From a virus: 64,000 nt of DNA. The translations under genes and the position numbers were made by a program. Location of the stretch: IMG/VR virus record IMGVR_UViG_3300025162_000016, positions 64,001 to 128,000 of that record; one strand, written 5' to 3'. Below are positions 23,932 to 34,024 of the stretch, one piece after another. The notes under the pieces are model-generated. The model was not told the origin of the DNA and made no database searches. It saw only the letters and a list, made by a program, of their open reading frames with translations. The stretch's first letter is position 1. Each line of letters begins with the position of its first letter.

Positions 23932-25605
23932 CTATCCACCATGTTTATTTTTCGAAGATGGAACCCATTCATGTTTTAGATTCCCACAATCCCAGATTCG
24001 ATCATATCCATTTAATTGCATATTCTGCCATTCAGTTAAGTTACTGTCGAAATTGGGAAAAATATCTTTTAAATTGTGTTTTCTAAAATTATATCGGTAT
24101 ATTCTTTTATTATAATTCTTTCCCAGATACCAATAATTAGGTCCGGTGTTTTTATTTATAGAAGTAAATCCTAATGATTTATAAATATTTTTATCAGTAT
24201 TACTCCATCTTACATCCGAATAAGATAAAATATATTCGGGATTATAGTTTTTTATAAAATAGGACAATAACTTACTGCCAATTCCAATAACTCGTTTATT
24301 TAAATGCGTACAAAACCTATACATTTCCCATTGGTTCTTTTTAGCGATATTTCCTAAAGCTATTCTCAATGCCCCAAATGTCATCACCGCCACAAGTTCG
24401 TTATTGTAATATGCTCCCACCCTCAATGATGCCATATCTTTTCCCTGAATATGATTGAGATCTAAAAACTCATTACATACATCCGCATTTAATAATCGAA
24501 TATCACATTTTCTGGCATATATTTTATCAGAAAGATTTTTATTAAATATATGAATTAATTTATTTTTGACTATTTCCTGTTTGTATATCCATTCGTCTTC
24601 AAATATATGAATTAAACGTATCTGCTTATCTTTACACGCCGTTGTTTTATTGAGGTGATAGTTTTTATATTTTTTCCCTCCGATTTCTGAATGCCAAAAT
24701 AATCCGTCATATTCAATTGCAATATTTAGAGATGATATAAAAATATCTAATTCTTTACCGCTCAATATTTTTCGATCGTTTGATATAATAGTTTCATTGG
24801 GTAATATTGATTTTATAAATTCTAATATTTTAGTTTCGGTTTGGGTTTTACTTATAGGATTGCAAATAAAACATCTTGGTATATTACCATTCAATAAAGT
24901 ATCTTCAAATTTGGATTCACAGAATTTACATTGAAACCAGTATTTAGTATCATATGATACATTCCCCCGATATTCCAATTCTGAAAATAATGGTATTATA
25001 TTTGTAAATTTACTCCCATTTACTATAAAATTATAATGATTTATCCGGCGTGCCTGTAATTGTTTTTCTTTTATTTCTAAATTTTGAGATATATAAGGCA
25101 CTCCATAAGTTTTAATGTTAGTCGCCTTTGTTTTCTTTTTATTCTCTTCCAACATCGCTACATTATTAACTCCATATTTATCCAAATTTGTTTTTTTAAC
25201 TCGCTCTAATATTTCGGAACTTTTTAATGGAATAGTAACTTTATATTTTTTATATAATGATTCTATTTGCCGGTTTCTTAATTCACTGTTTTGTTGAGGA
25301 TTCCTTACCCCATATCGCTCTAAACATGTATTAATCTGTTTATCTCTTATTACTTTGTTCTGACTGGGGGATATTACTCCATATTTTTTTAAACACGTTT
25401 TTTTAGCTTTCTCCGATATACACTCAAGTTTAGCTACATTATCAACTCCATATTTTTTTAGATTAAAATCCCGCCGACGAAGATTTGTTTTTTCAATATT
25501 CTCAGGCCGAGAACGATATTCCTCAAAACATCCCGTAGAACAATGCTGCTTATTCCGATGACGAGTATTAAATTCTTTATTACAATTTTTACATTTTTTT
25601 ATCAT
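23932..25605 (-). CDS. Putative homing endonuclease, KYGV-repeat family (557 aa)
   Basis: This is a paralogue of the protein at 8598, sharing its full domain order. N-terminal zinc-ligand cysteines (CKNCNKEFNTRHRNKQHCSTGC) come first. At least five KYGV-type repeats follow (LKKYGVDNVAKLE, LKKYGVISPSQN, LERYGVRNPQQN and others). Then come a CKFCESKFEDTL...CFIC ribbon, the PD-(D/E)XK-like core KELDIFISSLNIAIEYDG, then WHSE, and the C-terminal NHIQGKD, VMTFGALR, SYSDVRWS and RIWDCGNLKH. It is inserted just upstream of the scaffold and capsid genes, on the opposite strand. It appears intact. Confidence 0.8.
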   Translation of the reverse strand: MIKKCKNCNKEFNTRHRNKQHCSTGCFEEYRSRPENIEKTNLRRRDFNLKKYGVDNVAKLECISEKAKKTCLKKYGVISPSQNKVIRDKQINTCLERYGVRNPQQNSELRNRQIESLYKKYKVTIPLKSSEILERVKKTNLDKYGVNNVAMLEENKKKTKATNIKTYGVPYISQNLEIKEKQLQARRINHYNFIVNGSKFTNIIPLFSELEYRGNVSYDTKYWFQCKFCESKFEDTLLNGNIPRCFICNPISKTQTETKILEFIKSILPNETIISNDRKILSGKELDIFISSLNIAIEYDGLFWHSEIGGKKYKNYHLNKTTACKDKQIRLIHIFEDEWIYKQEIVKNKLIHIFNKNLSDKIYARKCDIRLLNADVCNEFLDLNHIQGKDMASLRVGAYYNNELVAVMTFGALRIALGNIAKKNQWEMYRFCTHLNKRVIGIGSKLLSYFIKNYNPEYILSYSDVRWSNTDKNIYKSLGFTSINKNTGPNYWYLGKNYNKRIYRYNFRKHNLKDIFPNFDSNLTEWQNMQLNGYDRIWDCGNLKHEWVPSSKNKHGG

Positions 25606-25824
25606 ATACTGGGTTTGCCTGTGCCATCGTTTAATAAATATATACTACTTAACTATAAAAACCAAGTTTTTTTATTTCAAAACATATTTATATTCGTAGC
25701 GGTAATTAGTACATTCTAAAACCGCAAACATGTGGCAATACGGTAACCCTTCTTATTTGCCGTCACATCGACATATTACCCACATTGTGGTTCTAATAAC
25801 TACAGAGATAAAATATAAAATATT

Positions 25825-27252
25825 ATGGATTCAAATTTATTGAAAGAGGCAATTGCAGACGCAAAGGCTGTCCGACAAACTGCTCTGGCAAATGCCAAAG
25901 CGGCATTGACAGAAGCATTTGGAGAACAACTTTCAGCGATGCTTGCCCCAACACTCGAAGAGGATACCATGGAGCAAACTCCTAATGGTCAAGATCCTTT
26001 AGCTCAAACGCAACCACCCGTTCCCGGCATGGAACAAGAATCGGTCAATGAAGCCGATATCGAAGAAATCATTCGTGAACTCGAATCTGGGATTTCACAG
26101 GATCAACAAGATCCAACTGGAATGGGTGCAAATGTTCCACCGCCAGTACCGGGAGCAGGCGCTCCGCCAGTACCGGGAGCAGGTGCCCCGCCATTGCCGG
26201 GAGCAGGTGCCCCGCCATCACCCGAGATGGGAATGGGAGCAGGCGCTCCTCCATCGCCCGAAATGGGAATGGGTGCAGGTGCCCCACCACCAGTACCGGG
26301 AGCAGGTGCTCCGCCAATGGAAACCCCGCCAGTAACACCAGATGCAACACAAGGAGATGAAGAAATGGATGAAGAATTTGATATTAATGAACTTTTGGAA
26401 TCGTTAAAAGACGAGGACGAAACGTGCAATCTCCCTCCGTGGGAAAAGAAAGGCAATGACGACGAGGAACAATTAGATGAAGGCGTTCCCGTTAAATCTT
26501 CAGGCATTGCAGGTTCTAATAATAAGATGCCGTCATCCGATGCAAGTGCCTCTTCTCATATTGAGTCGGGTGGCAGAGATAAAGTTGGCGGTGGAGAAGG
26601 CTATAAAGCCGGACCCGAAGATGCCACTACAGCTAAACGACCAAATCAGGCTAAAAATGCCAATAAAACAAATCTTTCTACTCCCGGTGGAGCATTAAAG
26701 GAAAATACCGGTGGTTCTACTCCCGGCTATCCAGAAGGTGCTAAAAAGAAATCTACCGGTAATGATCCAAGTGAAGTCAGTGATACGCCAAATGCTGGTC
26801 CAGTTACTCCAGAAAAAATGTCTACTCCTGCTCTTCATAAGGAAAATGTTGCCCTTAAAGGACAACTCAAGGAAGCCGAGGATACCCTCACTTACCTTCG
26901 TACCCAACTTAATGAGATCAACTTGCTAAACGCCAAATTGCTTTACACGAACAAGCTGTTTAAAGAATATAGCATGCATAACGATAAGAAAATGAAAATC
27001 GTTGAAATGTTTGACCTCGCCAAAAATGTTCGTGAAGTGAAAATGACCTATGCGGTTATCGCTGAGTCCCTCAATTTCGGTGCCGACTTTAAAAGAAAAG
27101 TGTCTTCTAAAGTTCAATCTATCACCGAAGGCATGGCGAGTAAACCCATAGCCGGAACTGCCCCTCGACAAATCATTGCCGAAAGTGCGAGATCCGAAAT
27201 GGTGTCTAAATTCCAACGACTCGCAGGAATTAAGACCCCATCAAATAAATAA
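25825..27252 (+). CDS. Prohead core scaffold protein (gp22-like)
   Basis: This is the internal scaffold around which the capsid shell assembles; it is later degraded by the prohead protease. The N-terminal helix ([24 protein letters not shown]) is followed by a long Pro/Gly/Ala-rich region with PPVPGAGAP and [10 protein letters not shown] repeats (about 26120-26340), acidic stretches, and the conserved C-terminal core [20 protein letters not shown]...[26 protein letters not shown]. That core matches T4-like scaffold proteins. At 475 residues it is larger than T4 gp22 (269), mainly because of the low-complexity middle. It lies 29 bases before the major capsid gene, the usual order. Confidence 0.88.
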   Translation: MDSNLLKEAIADAKAVRQTALANAKAALTEAFGEQLSAMLAPTLEEDTMEQTPNGQDPLAQTQPPVPGMEQESVNEADIEEIIRELESGISQDQQDPTGMGANVPPPVPGAGAPPVPGAGAPPLPGAGAPPSPEMGMGAGAPPSPEMGMGAGAPPPVPGAGAPPMETPPVTPDATQGDEEMDEEFDINELLESLKDEDETCNLPPWEKKGNDDEEQLDEGVPVKSSGIAGSNNKMPSSDASASSHIESGGRDKVGGGEGYKAGPEDATTAKRPNQAKNANKTNLSTPGGALKENTGGSTPGYPEGAKKKSTGNDPSEVSDTPNAGPVTPEKMSTPALHKENVALKGQLKEAEDTLTYLRTQLNEINLLNAKLLYTNKLFKEYSMHNDKKMKIVEMFDLAKNVREVKMTYAVIAESLNFGADFKRKVSSKVQSITEGMASKPIAGTAPRQIIAESARSEMVSKFQRLAGIKTPSNK

Positions 27253-27281
27253 TAGCGAGGAGAATTAAGGAAAAATCGTAT

Positions 27282-29000
27282 ATGGATAATGTAAAAGAAT
27301 TGTTGACCAGTGCGCTGGATCCACAAGCTCGCCTGAAGAAGGAAACCCGTGGACTCGTGTCTAAATGGGATAAAACCGGTCTTCTTGAGGGACTTAGGGA
27401 TGATATCGCCAAGAGTAACATGTCAGTGTTACTCGAAAATCAAGCAAAACAACTGATCGAAGAGTCTTCCGTCACCGGAACCTCCGCTAACAGTGAACAA
27501 TGGGCTGGCGTGGCACTGCCACTCGTCCGTCGTGTATTTGCTGAAATCGCAGCCAAAGAGTTCGTCTCTGTTCAGCCTATGAACCTGCCGTCCGGTTTGG
27601 TGTTCTACTTGGACTTCAAGTATGGATCAAACTCCGGTGTGTTCACTGCTGATTCTAGCACGAATTACTCATCGCTGTTCGGTGGAATCTCGGGTTCCGC
27701 CACTGCCGACCCGTGGAAACTCGGCTCAACCAATGCCCCAGTGGGTGGTCTCTATGGACCAGGACGTTATGGCTATACCATTAATGATATAACTTCGAAT
27801 AACCTCCCAATCACGGTTGGTACTGCATCCCTTGCAGATATTAACTTCGATACTGGTAACAGTAACGATCCCGTGAATGGAAGCATTTCATCGTCTCTCG
27901 CCGCAGGTATGTTGTTCACCGTAACCACAAATGGCTTACCGTCTGCTTCTCTTGCCCTCGCAAGTTCATACCCCGATATGAATGCAGTTCGCTCGTTCGC
28001 CCCCGCTTCTCCTACTATCTACACTTGCTTCCCCGGCTTTACTCGTATCGCCGGAACCGAAGTATTGTTTGTAGTTAGTGCGTCAAAGGCTAATGCGGCA
28101 TGGCTCGGAGCTGAATTAACGGCATCCGTTAATTATTCCATCCAGCCAAAGGATACCAGTCGTGGTGACTTTGAAGATCGCTTGGGCAAAGCCTCTGGTG
28201 ATACCGGATTGAATAAGGATATCGGTATTCCTGAAGTTAATCTTGAGTTGAAGAGCGAGCCAATTGTGGCCAAAACTCGTAAACTTAAAGCAGTTTGGAC
28301 CCCAGAATTGGCACAGGACTTGAACGCCTACCACTCGGTAGACGCTGAAGCCGAATTGACCGCTCTGTTGTCTGAATACGTGTCTATGGAAATCGATCTG
28401 GAAATCCTCGACATGCTGATTAATAACGTTCCTAATATCAATAAGGAACGTTGGAGCGCAGTGCTCAATCGTGAAATCGTCAAGACTGGCGCTAATTCGT
28501 ATGCATTCCAAGATACGACTACTGCCGGTACTGGTGGATATTACACCAAGGCAACTTGGTACCAGACCCTTGGTAACAAGGTTCAGAAAGTATCCAATAA
28601 GATTCACCAGCTAACGCTGCGTGGTGGTGCTAACTTCATGGTCGTCGGACCAGATGTCGCCACTATCCTCGAATCTATCCCCGGCTTCGTGGTCAACACG
28701 GACGGCGATAGTGCCAAATTCGCTATGGGTGTCTCTAAAGTCGGTAGCTTCGCAAGTCGCTTCCAAGTATATAAGAACCCCTATATGCAGGAAAACCTAA
28801 TCCTAATGGGATTCCGTGGAAATAATTTCCTCGAAACCGGTGCTGTGTATGCTCCATACATCCCGCTCATCCAGACCCCACTGGTCTATGACCCAGTCAA
28901 TTTTACCCCTCGCAGAGGTGTGATGACTCGGTACGCCAAGAAAATCGTTAGGCCCGAGTTTTATGGTCTAATCTATGTTTCTGACACCGATAGAGTCTAA
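27282..29000 (+). CDS. Major capsid protein (gp23-like)
   Basis: This is the main shell subunit with the HK97 fold. Family landmarks are SVLLENQAKQLIEESS, EQWAGVALPLVRRVFAEIAAKEFVSVQPMNLPSGLVFYLDF, ELKSEPIVAKTRKLKAVWTPELAQDLNAYHSVDAEAEL and the C-terminal FTPRRGVMTRYAKKIVRPEFYG. The predicted prohead protease cut near LIEE (about residue 61) would match the T4 gp23 cut at Glu65. An AAGGA ribosome site lies about 11 bases before the start. The coding sequence is clearly richer in G and C than its neighbours (for example CTC, GTC, AAG codons), as expected for the most abundant virion protein. A terminator follows. Confidence 0.97.
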   Translation: MDNVKELLTSALDPQARLKKETRGLVSKWDKTGLLEGLRDDIAKSNMSVLLENQAKQLIEESSVTGTSANSEQWAGVALPLVRRVFAEIAAKEFVSVQPMNLPSGLVFYLDFKYGSNSGVFTADSSTNYSSLFGGISGSATADPWKLGSTNAPVGGLYGPGRYGYTINDITSNNLPITVGTASLADINFDTGNSNDPVNGSISSSLAAGMLFTVTTNGLPSASLALASSYPDMNAVRSFAPASPTIYTCFPGFTRIAGTEVLFVVSASKANAAWLGAELTASVNYSIQPKDTSRGDFEDRLGKASGDTGLNKDIGIPEVNLELKSEPIVAKTRKLKAVWTPELAQDLNAYHSVDAEAELTALLSEYVSMEIDLEILDMLINNVPNINKERWSAVLNREIVKTGANSYAFQDTTTAGTGGYYTKATWYQTLGNKVQKVSNKIHQLTLRGGANFMVVGPDVATILESIPGFVVNTDGDSAKFAMGVSKVGSFASRFQVYKNPYMQENLILMGFRGNNFLETGAVYAPYIPLIQTPLVYDPVNFTPRRGVMTRYAKKIVRPEFYGLIYVSDTDRV

Positions 29001-29020
29001 CATAACTCCTTCAAATACAG

Positions 29021-29050
29021 GGACTTCTGAGAAATCAGAAGTCCTTTTTT
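29021..29050 (+). terminator. Intrinsic terminator after the major capsid gene
   Basis: A 10-bp stem (GGACTTCTGA / TCAGAAGTCC) with a GAAA tetraloop is directly followed by TTTTTT. It starts 20 bases after the capsid stop codon. Confidence 0.93.
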
Positions 29051-29147
29051 ATTTGTAGATACACGAAATAGATAACTATCTTTTTGGCATATCCACTCTC
29101 TAAGAATTTAGTTGAACTATAGACAATTATCTGATATAGTTATAACC

Positions 29148-30980
29148 ATGATAATAAATCAAAACGAAATAATAATAACGGAAGACGAGTCAAAAAAATG
29201 TAAATTATGTAACAATATATTTAGATCGGGACGAGTAATGATATGGCATGTTCGAAAAGAACATAAATTAAATTTTAAAAGTTATATTTTACAAACATAT
29301 TACAATAATGAAACTCCTAAATGTTTAAAAACAGGAAAAGAACTAACGTTTAAACCACATCAATTAGGACCATGGTTTAGTAATTATTCTAAAAACAATT
29401 TTCCGAGAAAAAATCATTCTGAAGAATCTAAAGGAAAAATACGAATCGGATGCGAGAGAACTTCAATGAATAAATTCGGGGTTAAAAATGTGTTTCAAAC
29501 AGAATGGTGCAAGGAAAAAATAAAAAATACTATTAAAGAAAAATATGGAGTTAATAATCCGATGCAAATTGATGAGTTTAAACAAAAAATGATTAATTCA
29601 TTTTTTGAAACGATAAAAAATCGTCCAATTAAAACTTATATAAAAACTAATATAGATCCTAATCGTCCATCAAAATTAGAATTTGATTTTTCAAACAAAC
29701 TGAAATGTAATAACATTGACTTTATATCTCCTTTTGTATACAATGGAAAACGTTTTGATTTTTATATTCCAATTTTAAATACAATTATTGAACTCGATGG
29801 TGAAGCATATCATAAAGATCAGTTAGAATCATTAACTCTTAAAACAATAAACGGAAGTAGGAATGATTACAATAAAAATAATATAATAGATAAATCATTT
29901 TATGATTTTTATCGAATACGATATCATATTGATCGGTTTATTTTTAACGATGTTGCATCTTTAAATAAAGCAATCAACGAAAATAAATATTTTCCGAATT
30001 ATGGAATTAAATATAAACAAAAAATTGTTGAAAGGAAATATTTCAAACGGTATATCAGTTCCAAGGGAAAAGAAAACCTTTTAAAATATTCTTATTTATT
30101 CTTAAAATTCATTAGGGCATTTCAGCCGGAGTTACCGTATCCGGATTTGGAGGAAGAATTGGGTAATATATTACAAAAGGTAGCTAATTATGATATAGCG
30201 AGGGTATATGATAAGGGCACCGGGAATTTTTCGAGTAACATATCAATGGTAGGGAACAATTATTTAAAGCATTATTTTCATTCGTATTGGGGAGCAAAGT
30301 TTTCGGGTAATTTGAGTCCAAAGGAGGCATGGTTAGATAATAAGATAATGAAAGAGGTTATAGAATATCGGGTTGGGTGTAATAACAGCAATGAGGTATA
30401 TGATTTTAGTTTACATCAAGTGGTGAGGGGATTATCAGCGAGGAGGATTACGGTATCTTTTTTTCCTTCTTTATTAGCCGCCAGCATTTATTCGGTTATA
30501 TTAGGAGATAAAGAATATCCGGTGGTATTAGATCCTTGTTGTGGGTTTGGAGGAAGGTTACTAGGATTTAAGAGTAAATATCCTAATGGGACATATATTG
30601 GATGCGAGCCAAATATTGAGACATATAATGAGTTACAGGATTTAGTTAAACGGGCGAATTGGAAGAATGTAACTATATATAATTGTAAATTTGAAGAATT
30701 TGAAGATGGAACTGACAACTATGATTTGATATTTACTTCTATTCCATATTATGATATTGAGATATATAGTAACAATACTGGGTATGGATCATTTGATGGA
30801 TGGAGGGATACATTTATTAAATCGATAGAGAAATACCGGGGAAAGAATTGTTATATTAATGTAGCGACGGAAGTGGCGAATCGGTTACAATGGAATGACC
30901 GTCCGTATAAAATTTTAAAGAATACTTCACATTTTTGTAAAAGCCGGAATCAAAGAATGGAACCTATTGTTAGGTTATGA
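29148..30980 (+). CDS. Endonuclease-like / DNA methyltransferase-like fusion (610 aa)
   Basis: The start ATG at 29148 (MIINQNEIIITEDESKKC) is used. The N-terminus has a C2H2-like finger (CKLCNNIFRSGRVMIWHVRKEH), then KFGVKNVFQ and KYGVNNPMQ modules, then a PD-(D/E)XK-like core (KRFDFYIPILNTIIELDGEAYH). The C-terminal half contains YPVVLDPCCGFGGRLLGFKS (SAM-binding motif I, DPxxGxGGR), CEPNIETYNEL and LIFTSIPYYDIEIY (a variant of the NPPY-type catalytic motif IV), so a methyltransferase fold is likely. It sits right after the capsid terminator. The fusion may cut unmodified DNA and protect its own. Alternatively, the second domain may be inactive. Both activities are inferred from motifs. Confidence 0.75.
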   Translation: MIINQNEIIITEDESKKCKLCNNIFRSGRVMIWHVRKEHKLNFKSYILQTYYNNETPKCLKTGKELTFKPHQLGPWFSNYSKNNFPRKNHSEESKGKIRIGCERTSMNKFGVKNVFQTEWCKEKIKNTIKEKYGVNNPMQIDEFKQKMINSFFETIKNRPIKTYIKTNIDPNRPSKLEFDFSNKLKCNNIDFISPFVYNGKRFDFYIPILNTIIELDGEAYHKDQLESLTLKTINGSRNDYNKNNIIDKSFYDFYRIRYHIDRFIFNDVASLNKAINENKYFPNYGIKYKQKIVERKYFKRYISSKGKENLLKYSYLFLKFIRAFQPELPYPDLEEELGNILQKVANYDIARVYDKGTGNFSSNISMVGNNYLKHYFHSYWGAKFSGNLSPKEAWLDNKIMKEVIEYRVGCNNSNEVYDFSLHQVVRGLSARRITVSFFPSLLAASIYSVILGDKEYPVVLDPCCGFGGRLLGFKSKYPNGTYIGCEPNIETYNELQDLVKRANWKNVTIYNCKFEEFEDGTDNYDLIFTSIPYYDIEIYSNNTGYGSFDGWRDTFIKSIEKYRGKNCYINVATEVANRLQWNDRPYKILKNTSHFCKSRNQRMEPIVRL

Positions 30981-31043
30981 GTAGAAATCGATAAAAGAGA
31001 GTGTTCTTTGCAGTTCATCTGATATTTATATATCAGATTAATT

Positions 31044-33482
31044 ATGCCATTACTTCGAGATATATTATTAAATGAGAAGAAAGCGGTTATACCTGATGAG
31101 GATATTAAGGAGCGTTCATGGATAATTGTTTTTCGGTATAATCCTTCATTAGAAGTATTAATTGTAAGGGATTCAGATAAGCGGTGGACATTACCTGGGG
31201 GACAATTAGACAATGGAGAAACGGCAGAGGAGGCGGCATACCGGGAATTAGAAGAGGAAACCGGTATAGTTGCTAAGAAGCTAGAATTTCTTAAAACGAT
31301 TTATCATGACAAACCTAATAAACTTAAAGTATCTAATGTTTATTATACTGAGGTTTCTAAGACTATTAAAGTAAGAGCCGGTGATGATGCAGAGAAAAGC
31401 AAATGGATTACACCATCTGAGGCCAAGAAGTTATCTGATTTAAGTGATCCTAAAGTTGATGTTATTAAATTAGCGATGGAGAAGGTTTATGATGCCGGTA
31501 AAGAGCTTAAAGAGACGATTGAATTGGCTAGGAGCATGGGTTTACCTCTTCAATTACTTACGGAGTCTAAAAAGAAGCGAAAGACAAATGAGGGGTATTT
31601 AATTGTATTTGAGGGAATCGACGGTTCGGGGAAAACGACAGCCCGTAAAAAGTTAAAAAAATGGTTGGAAGAAAAGGGGTGGAAAGTAGCGGTTAGTAAG
31701 TGGGGAAGTTCTCCCGAGATTGCCAAACTTTTAAAAGTAGGAAAGCAACAAAAGTGGCTTACTCCGATGTTATTTTCTCTTTTACATGCTAGCGATATGG
31801 TATGGAGGCATCAAAACGAGATAGCGCCATTTTTAAAAAAGGGTCATGTTGTTATTTGTGACCGATATCATTATACTAGTTATGTGAGAGATTGTTTACG
31901 GGGAGTTGATAAAAAGATTTTAGATGGGATTTATAAAGATTTTGTAGAACCGGATTTATTATTTCATTTCAAGGTATCTCCTCGCCTTGCGGTAGAACGA
32001 TTACTAAAAGACAAAGGTTTTAAATATTATAGTAGTGGGATGGATATTGGGTATCATAAAAAGATGGAAGAGTGTGCATTGGTATATGAAAAGAAAATGG
32101 ATGCCGAATACTGTAATATTCTTCCAAAGGTAAAAAGTTATAAAAGTGTAGACTCGGAGAGAAGTATAGATGAAATATTCGAAGAAATAAAGAAGTTTAT
32201 TCATGAAAAAATAAAAGAAGTAGAACGTTCTCCAAAGGAAGTGATTGAAGACAATATGATAAAAATGTCAGATTTGATGAGAGATTCCATTTCGAGTGAA
32301 GCGGGAGATTCGTTCAAAATTTTATGTGAAGAATTTCATGAACATAAAGATTGGTTTCTGTATGAGGGATCGGATAAAATAACTACGGTATTTGAAGATA
32401 ATTCTCGACAAACATTTAAGGTTCATTTTCGAGATAATCGCAATGAAAACCGAGAGAAACACCGCATGAAAGCGGCTAGGACATGGAAACGGTTAGCAAT
32501 GGAAATAAGGAAAAACGCAGGGTTAAGTGAAGGTGGGAATCCTATTATTATTCCATGGCAAGAATGTTTTTCCCGAGCATTGAAAAGCGATGGGATGAAA
32601 GAATTTGTGGATGACGGATCAGCCGCCCCGATTTTTGAAACATATATTTACGAGACAGCATCTCTCAATGAGATGACATACGATGAGTTACAACGGAGCA
32701 TGCAAAGATATCGTACCAAAGCAGATATCAATAGAGGAACTACTACGGGAGCAGATGGTAGAGAGCAAAGATCGAAAGAGGTTAAAGTTAGATCATTAAA
32801 AATTATTAGTACATTAGGTCGAGATAAAGAAGAGCATGAAACCTCCACATTTAGTTATAAATCCAATGGAAGCGATCAACGATGGAATGGATTAATCCGG
32901 TTTATAGAAAACAAAAAAGATGGGGAATCAATTCCGGTGGCTCCAAAAAAAGATGATCAGGACGTGGAAGTAAATTGTGACTGTCCGGATTATAAATATG
33001 TCTGGGCCAAAGCAAATTCGGATGTAGATGCGGGAGAGACAGGAACAAAGACTACAGGGGGATTTTCAGCAGGAGGCGCTGTATCTAAGATTGAACCTAA
33101 ATCGATGCAATATAAGACACAGGCAGCTCCAGGAAAACCGGTGAATATTTTTGAAGTTGGAGAAGGAGAAGTTGTTAATGTCGATAGGAGAGGGGGATTT
33201 CAAGGGGGAAATACTAATAATGGGACAGATGGTAAAAGAATTCGAAATCCAGATAACACTCCTGGACTGTGCAAACACTTAATTGCATTAGCGGATTATA
33301 TTGAAGGAAGAACTGTGAATCCAGTAGCTTCTACAGAACCGGGAAAAAAAGAACCATCGGTGGTTGCTAAACCATCTGCTCTTAAAAAGACAGGTAAACC
33401 GGTAAATATATTTGAATCTATTAAACAATTTGCCATGACAAATCCAACTTTTATGGTTAAATACGAGGACGAAAATGATTAA
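31044..33482 (+). CDS. Nudix hydrolase / thymidylate kinase-like / SWIM-like fusion protein (812 aa)
   Basis: Three parts are visible. Residues about 25-150 form a Nudix domain with a full box, GGQLDNGETAEEAAYRELEEETGI. Residues about 185-385 form a P-loop kinase of thymidylate kinase type, with LIVFEGIDGSGKTTARKKL, HVVICDRYHYTSYVRD and a C-terminal lid. The C-terminal 400 residues hold a CDCPDYKYVW ... LCKHLIALADYI pair (CxC...CxH), a SWIM-like zinc motif split by a long insert. The N-terminus MPLLRDILLNEKK resembles capsid-targeting peptides of neighbouring genes. Together these may form a packaged or structural protein with nucleotide-metabolising modules. The fusion is one uninterrupted frame. 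Function as a whole is unknown. Confidence 0.8.
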   Translation: MPLLRDILLNEKKAVIPDEDIKERSWIIVFRYNPSLEVLIVRDSDKRWTLPGGQLDNGETAEEAAYRELEEETGIVAKKLEFLKTIYHDKPNKLKVSNVYYTEVSKTIKVRAGDDAEKSKWITPSEAKKLSDLSDPKVDVIKLAMEKVYDAGKELKETIELARSMGLPLQLLTESKKKRKTNEGYLIVFEGIDGSGKTTARKKLKKWLEEKGWKVAVSKWGSSPEIAKLLKVGKQQKWLTPMLFSLLHASDMVWRHQNEIAPFLKKGHVVICDRYHYTSYVRDCLRGVDKKILDGIYKDFVEPDLLFHFKVSPRLAVERLLKDKGFKYYSSGMDIGYHKKMEECALVYEKKMDAEYCNILPKVKSYKSVDSERSIDEIFEEIKKFIHEKIKEVERSPKEVIEDNMIKMSDLMRDSISSEAGDSFKILCEEFHEHKDWFLYEGSDKITTVFEDNSRQTFKVHFRDNRNENREKHRMKAARTWKRLAMEIRKNAGLSEGGNPIIIPWQECFSRALKSDGMKEFVDDGSAAPIFETYIYETASLNEMTYDELQRSMQRYRTKADINRGTTTGADGREQRSKEVKVRSLKIISTLGRDKEEHETSTFSYKSNGSDQRWNGLIRFIENKKDGESIPVAPKKDDQDVEVNCDCPDYKYVWAKANSDVDAGETGTKTTGGFSAGGAVSKIEPKSMQYKTQAAPGKPVNIFEVGEGEVVNVDRRGGFQGGNTNNGTDGKRIRNPDNTPGLCKHLIALADYIEGRTVNPVASTEPGKKEPSVVAKPSALKKTGKPVNIFESIKQFAMTNPTFMVKYEDEND

Positions 33483-34014
33483 ATTAAAATCATTATTATT
33501 GGAGATGATGAAAAAGATAGAAGTGCCGGACGAACCCGGTACCGTTTCTATTCCATCCGATCATCTTCGTTTATATCACTACACAAATATATCTCCTGAA
33601 ATTATTAAAAGGGAAGGTTTATTACAATCCAAATCAAGAGGGAGCACATATGGTGAACCTAATGGGGTATGGGCTTCGTTAGAATTACCACAGAAATATA
33701 AATTGTATGCAGAGTTTTCAATGGCAATAGATGACCGTAGGTTTACTGGGGGCGGATTGGGTCCGGATGTGAGCAAGGGGGCGGAATGGTATAAAGGAAG
33801 AGGCAATGATTTTGTTATATTCGGAGATGTTAAACCGTCTGAAATTATAGCAATTCATGAACCGTGGCATCACTCATATAGATATTTAGTAAAAGATAAG
33901 AAATTAATTGCCGAGGTTTTAGCCGGAAATTTCGATGATTTGTTAAAAGGAAATAATCCCACCGAGGCGAAAGCAATTCTTGCTATAAAAACCAACTTCG
34001 GCAATAGTCACTAA
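33475..34014 (+). CDS. ADP-ribosyltransferase-fold-like protein with N-terminal MIKLK leader (179 aa)
   Basis: The N-terminus MIKLKSLLLEMMKKIEV is of the MIKLKxLLxE type shared with two leftward genes nearby. The fold signature is RLYHYTNISPEIIKREGLLQS...YGEPNGVWAS and GDVKPSEIIAIHEPWHHSYRY. The H-Y-T, short helix, EGL and YG.P.xVWAS pattern is that of small ART-like phage proteins. It overlaps the upstream fusion gene by eight bases. T4 packages ADP-ribosyltransferases (Alt) with a cleavable N-terminal peptide, and this protein could be similar. Catalytic activity is not established from sequence. Confidence 0.65.
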   Translation: MIKLKSLLLEMMKKIEVPDEPGTVSIPSDHLRLYHYTNISPEIIKREGLLQSKSRGSTYGEPNGVWASLELPQKYKLYAEFSMAIDDRRFTGGGLGPDVSKGAEWYKGRGNDFVIFGDVKPSEIIAIHEPWHHSYRYLVKDKKLIAEVLAGNFDDLLKGNNPTEAKAILAIKTNFGNSH

Positions 34015-34024
34015 TTTTTTTAAA

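Noticed and set aside
25730-25843. 37-codon frame MWQYGNPSYLPSHRH upstream of the scaffold gene
   Set aside because: It overlaps the scaffold start, has no ribosome site and no recognised relative. The evidence is too weak to list as a gene.
26048-26507. Several open frames on both strands within the scaffold gene
   Set aside because: They are shadows of the Pro/Gly/Ala repeat. The scaffold frame has the conserved C-terminal core.
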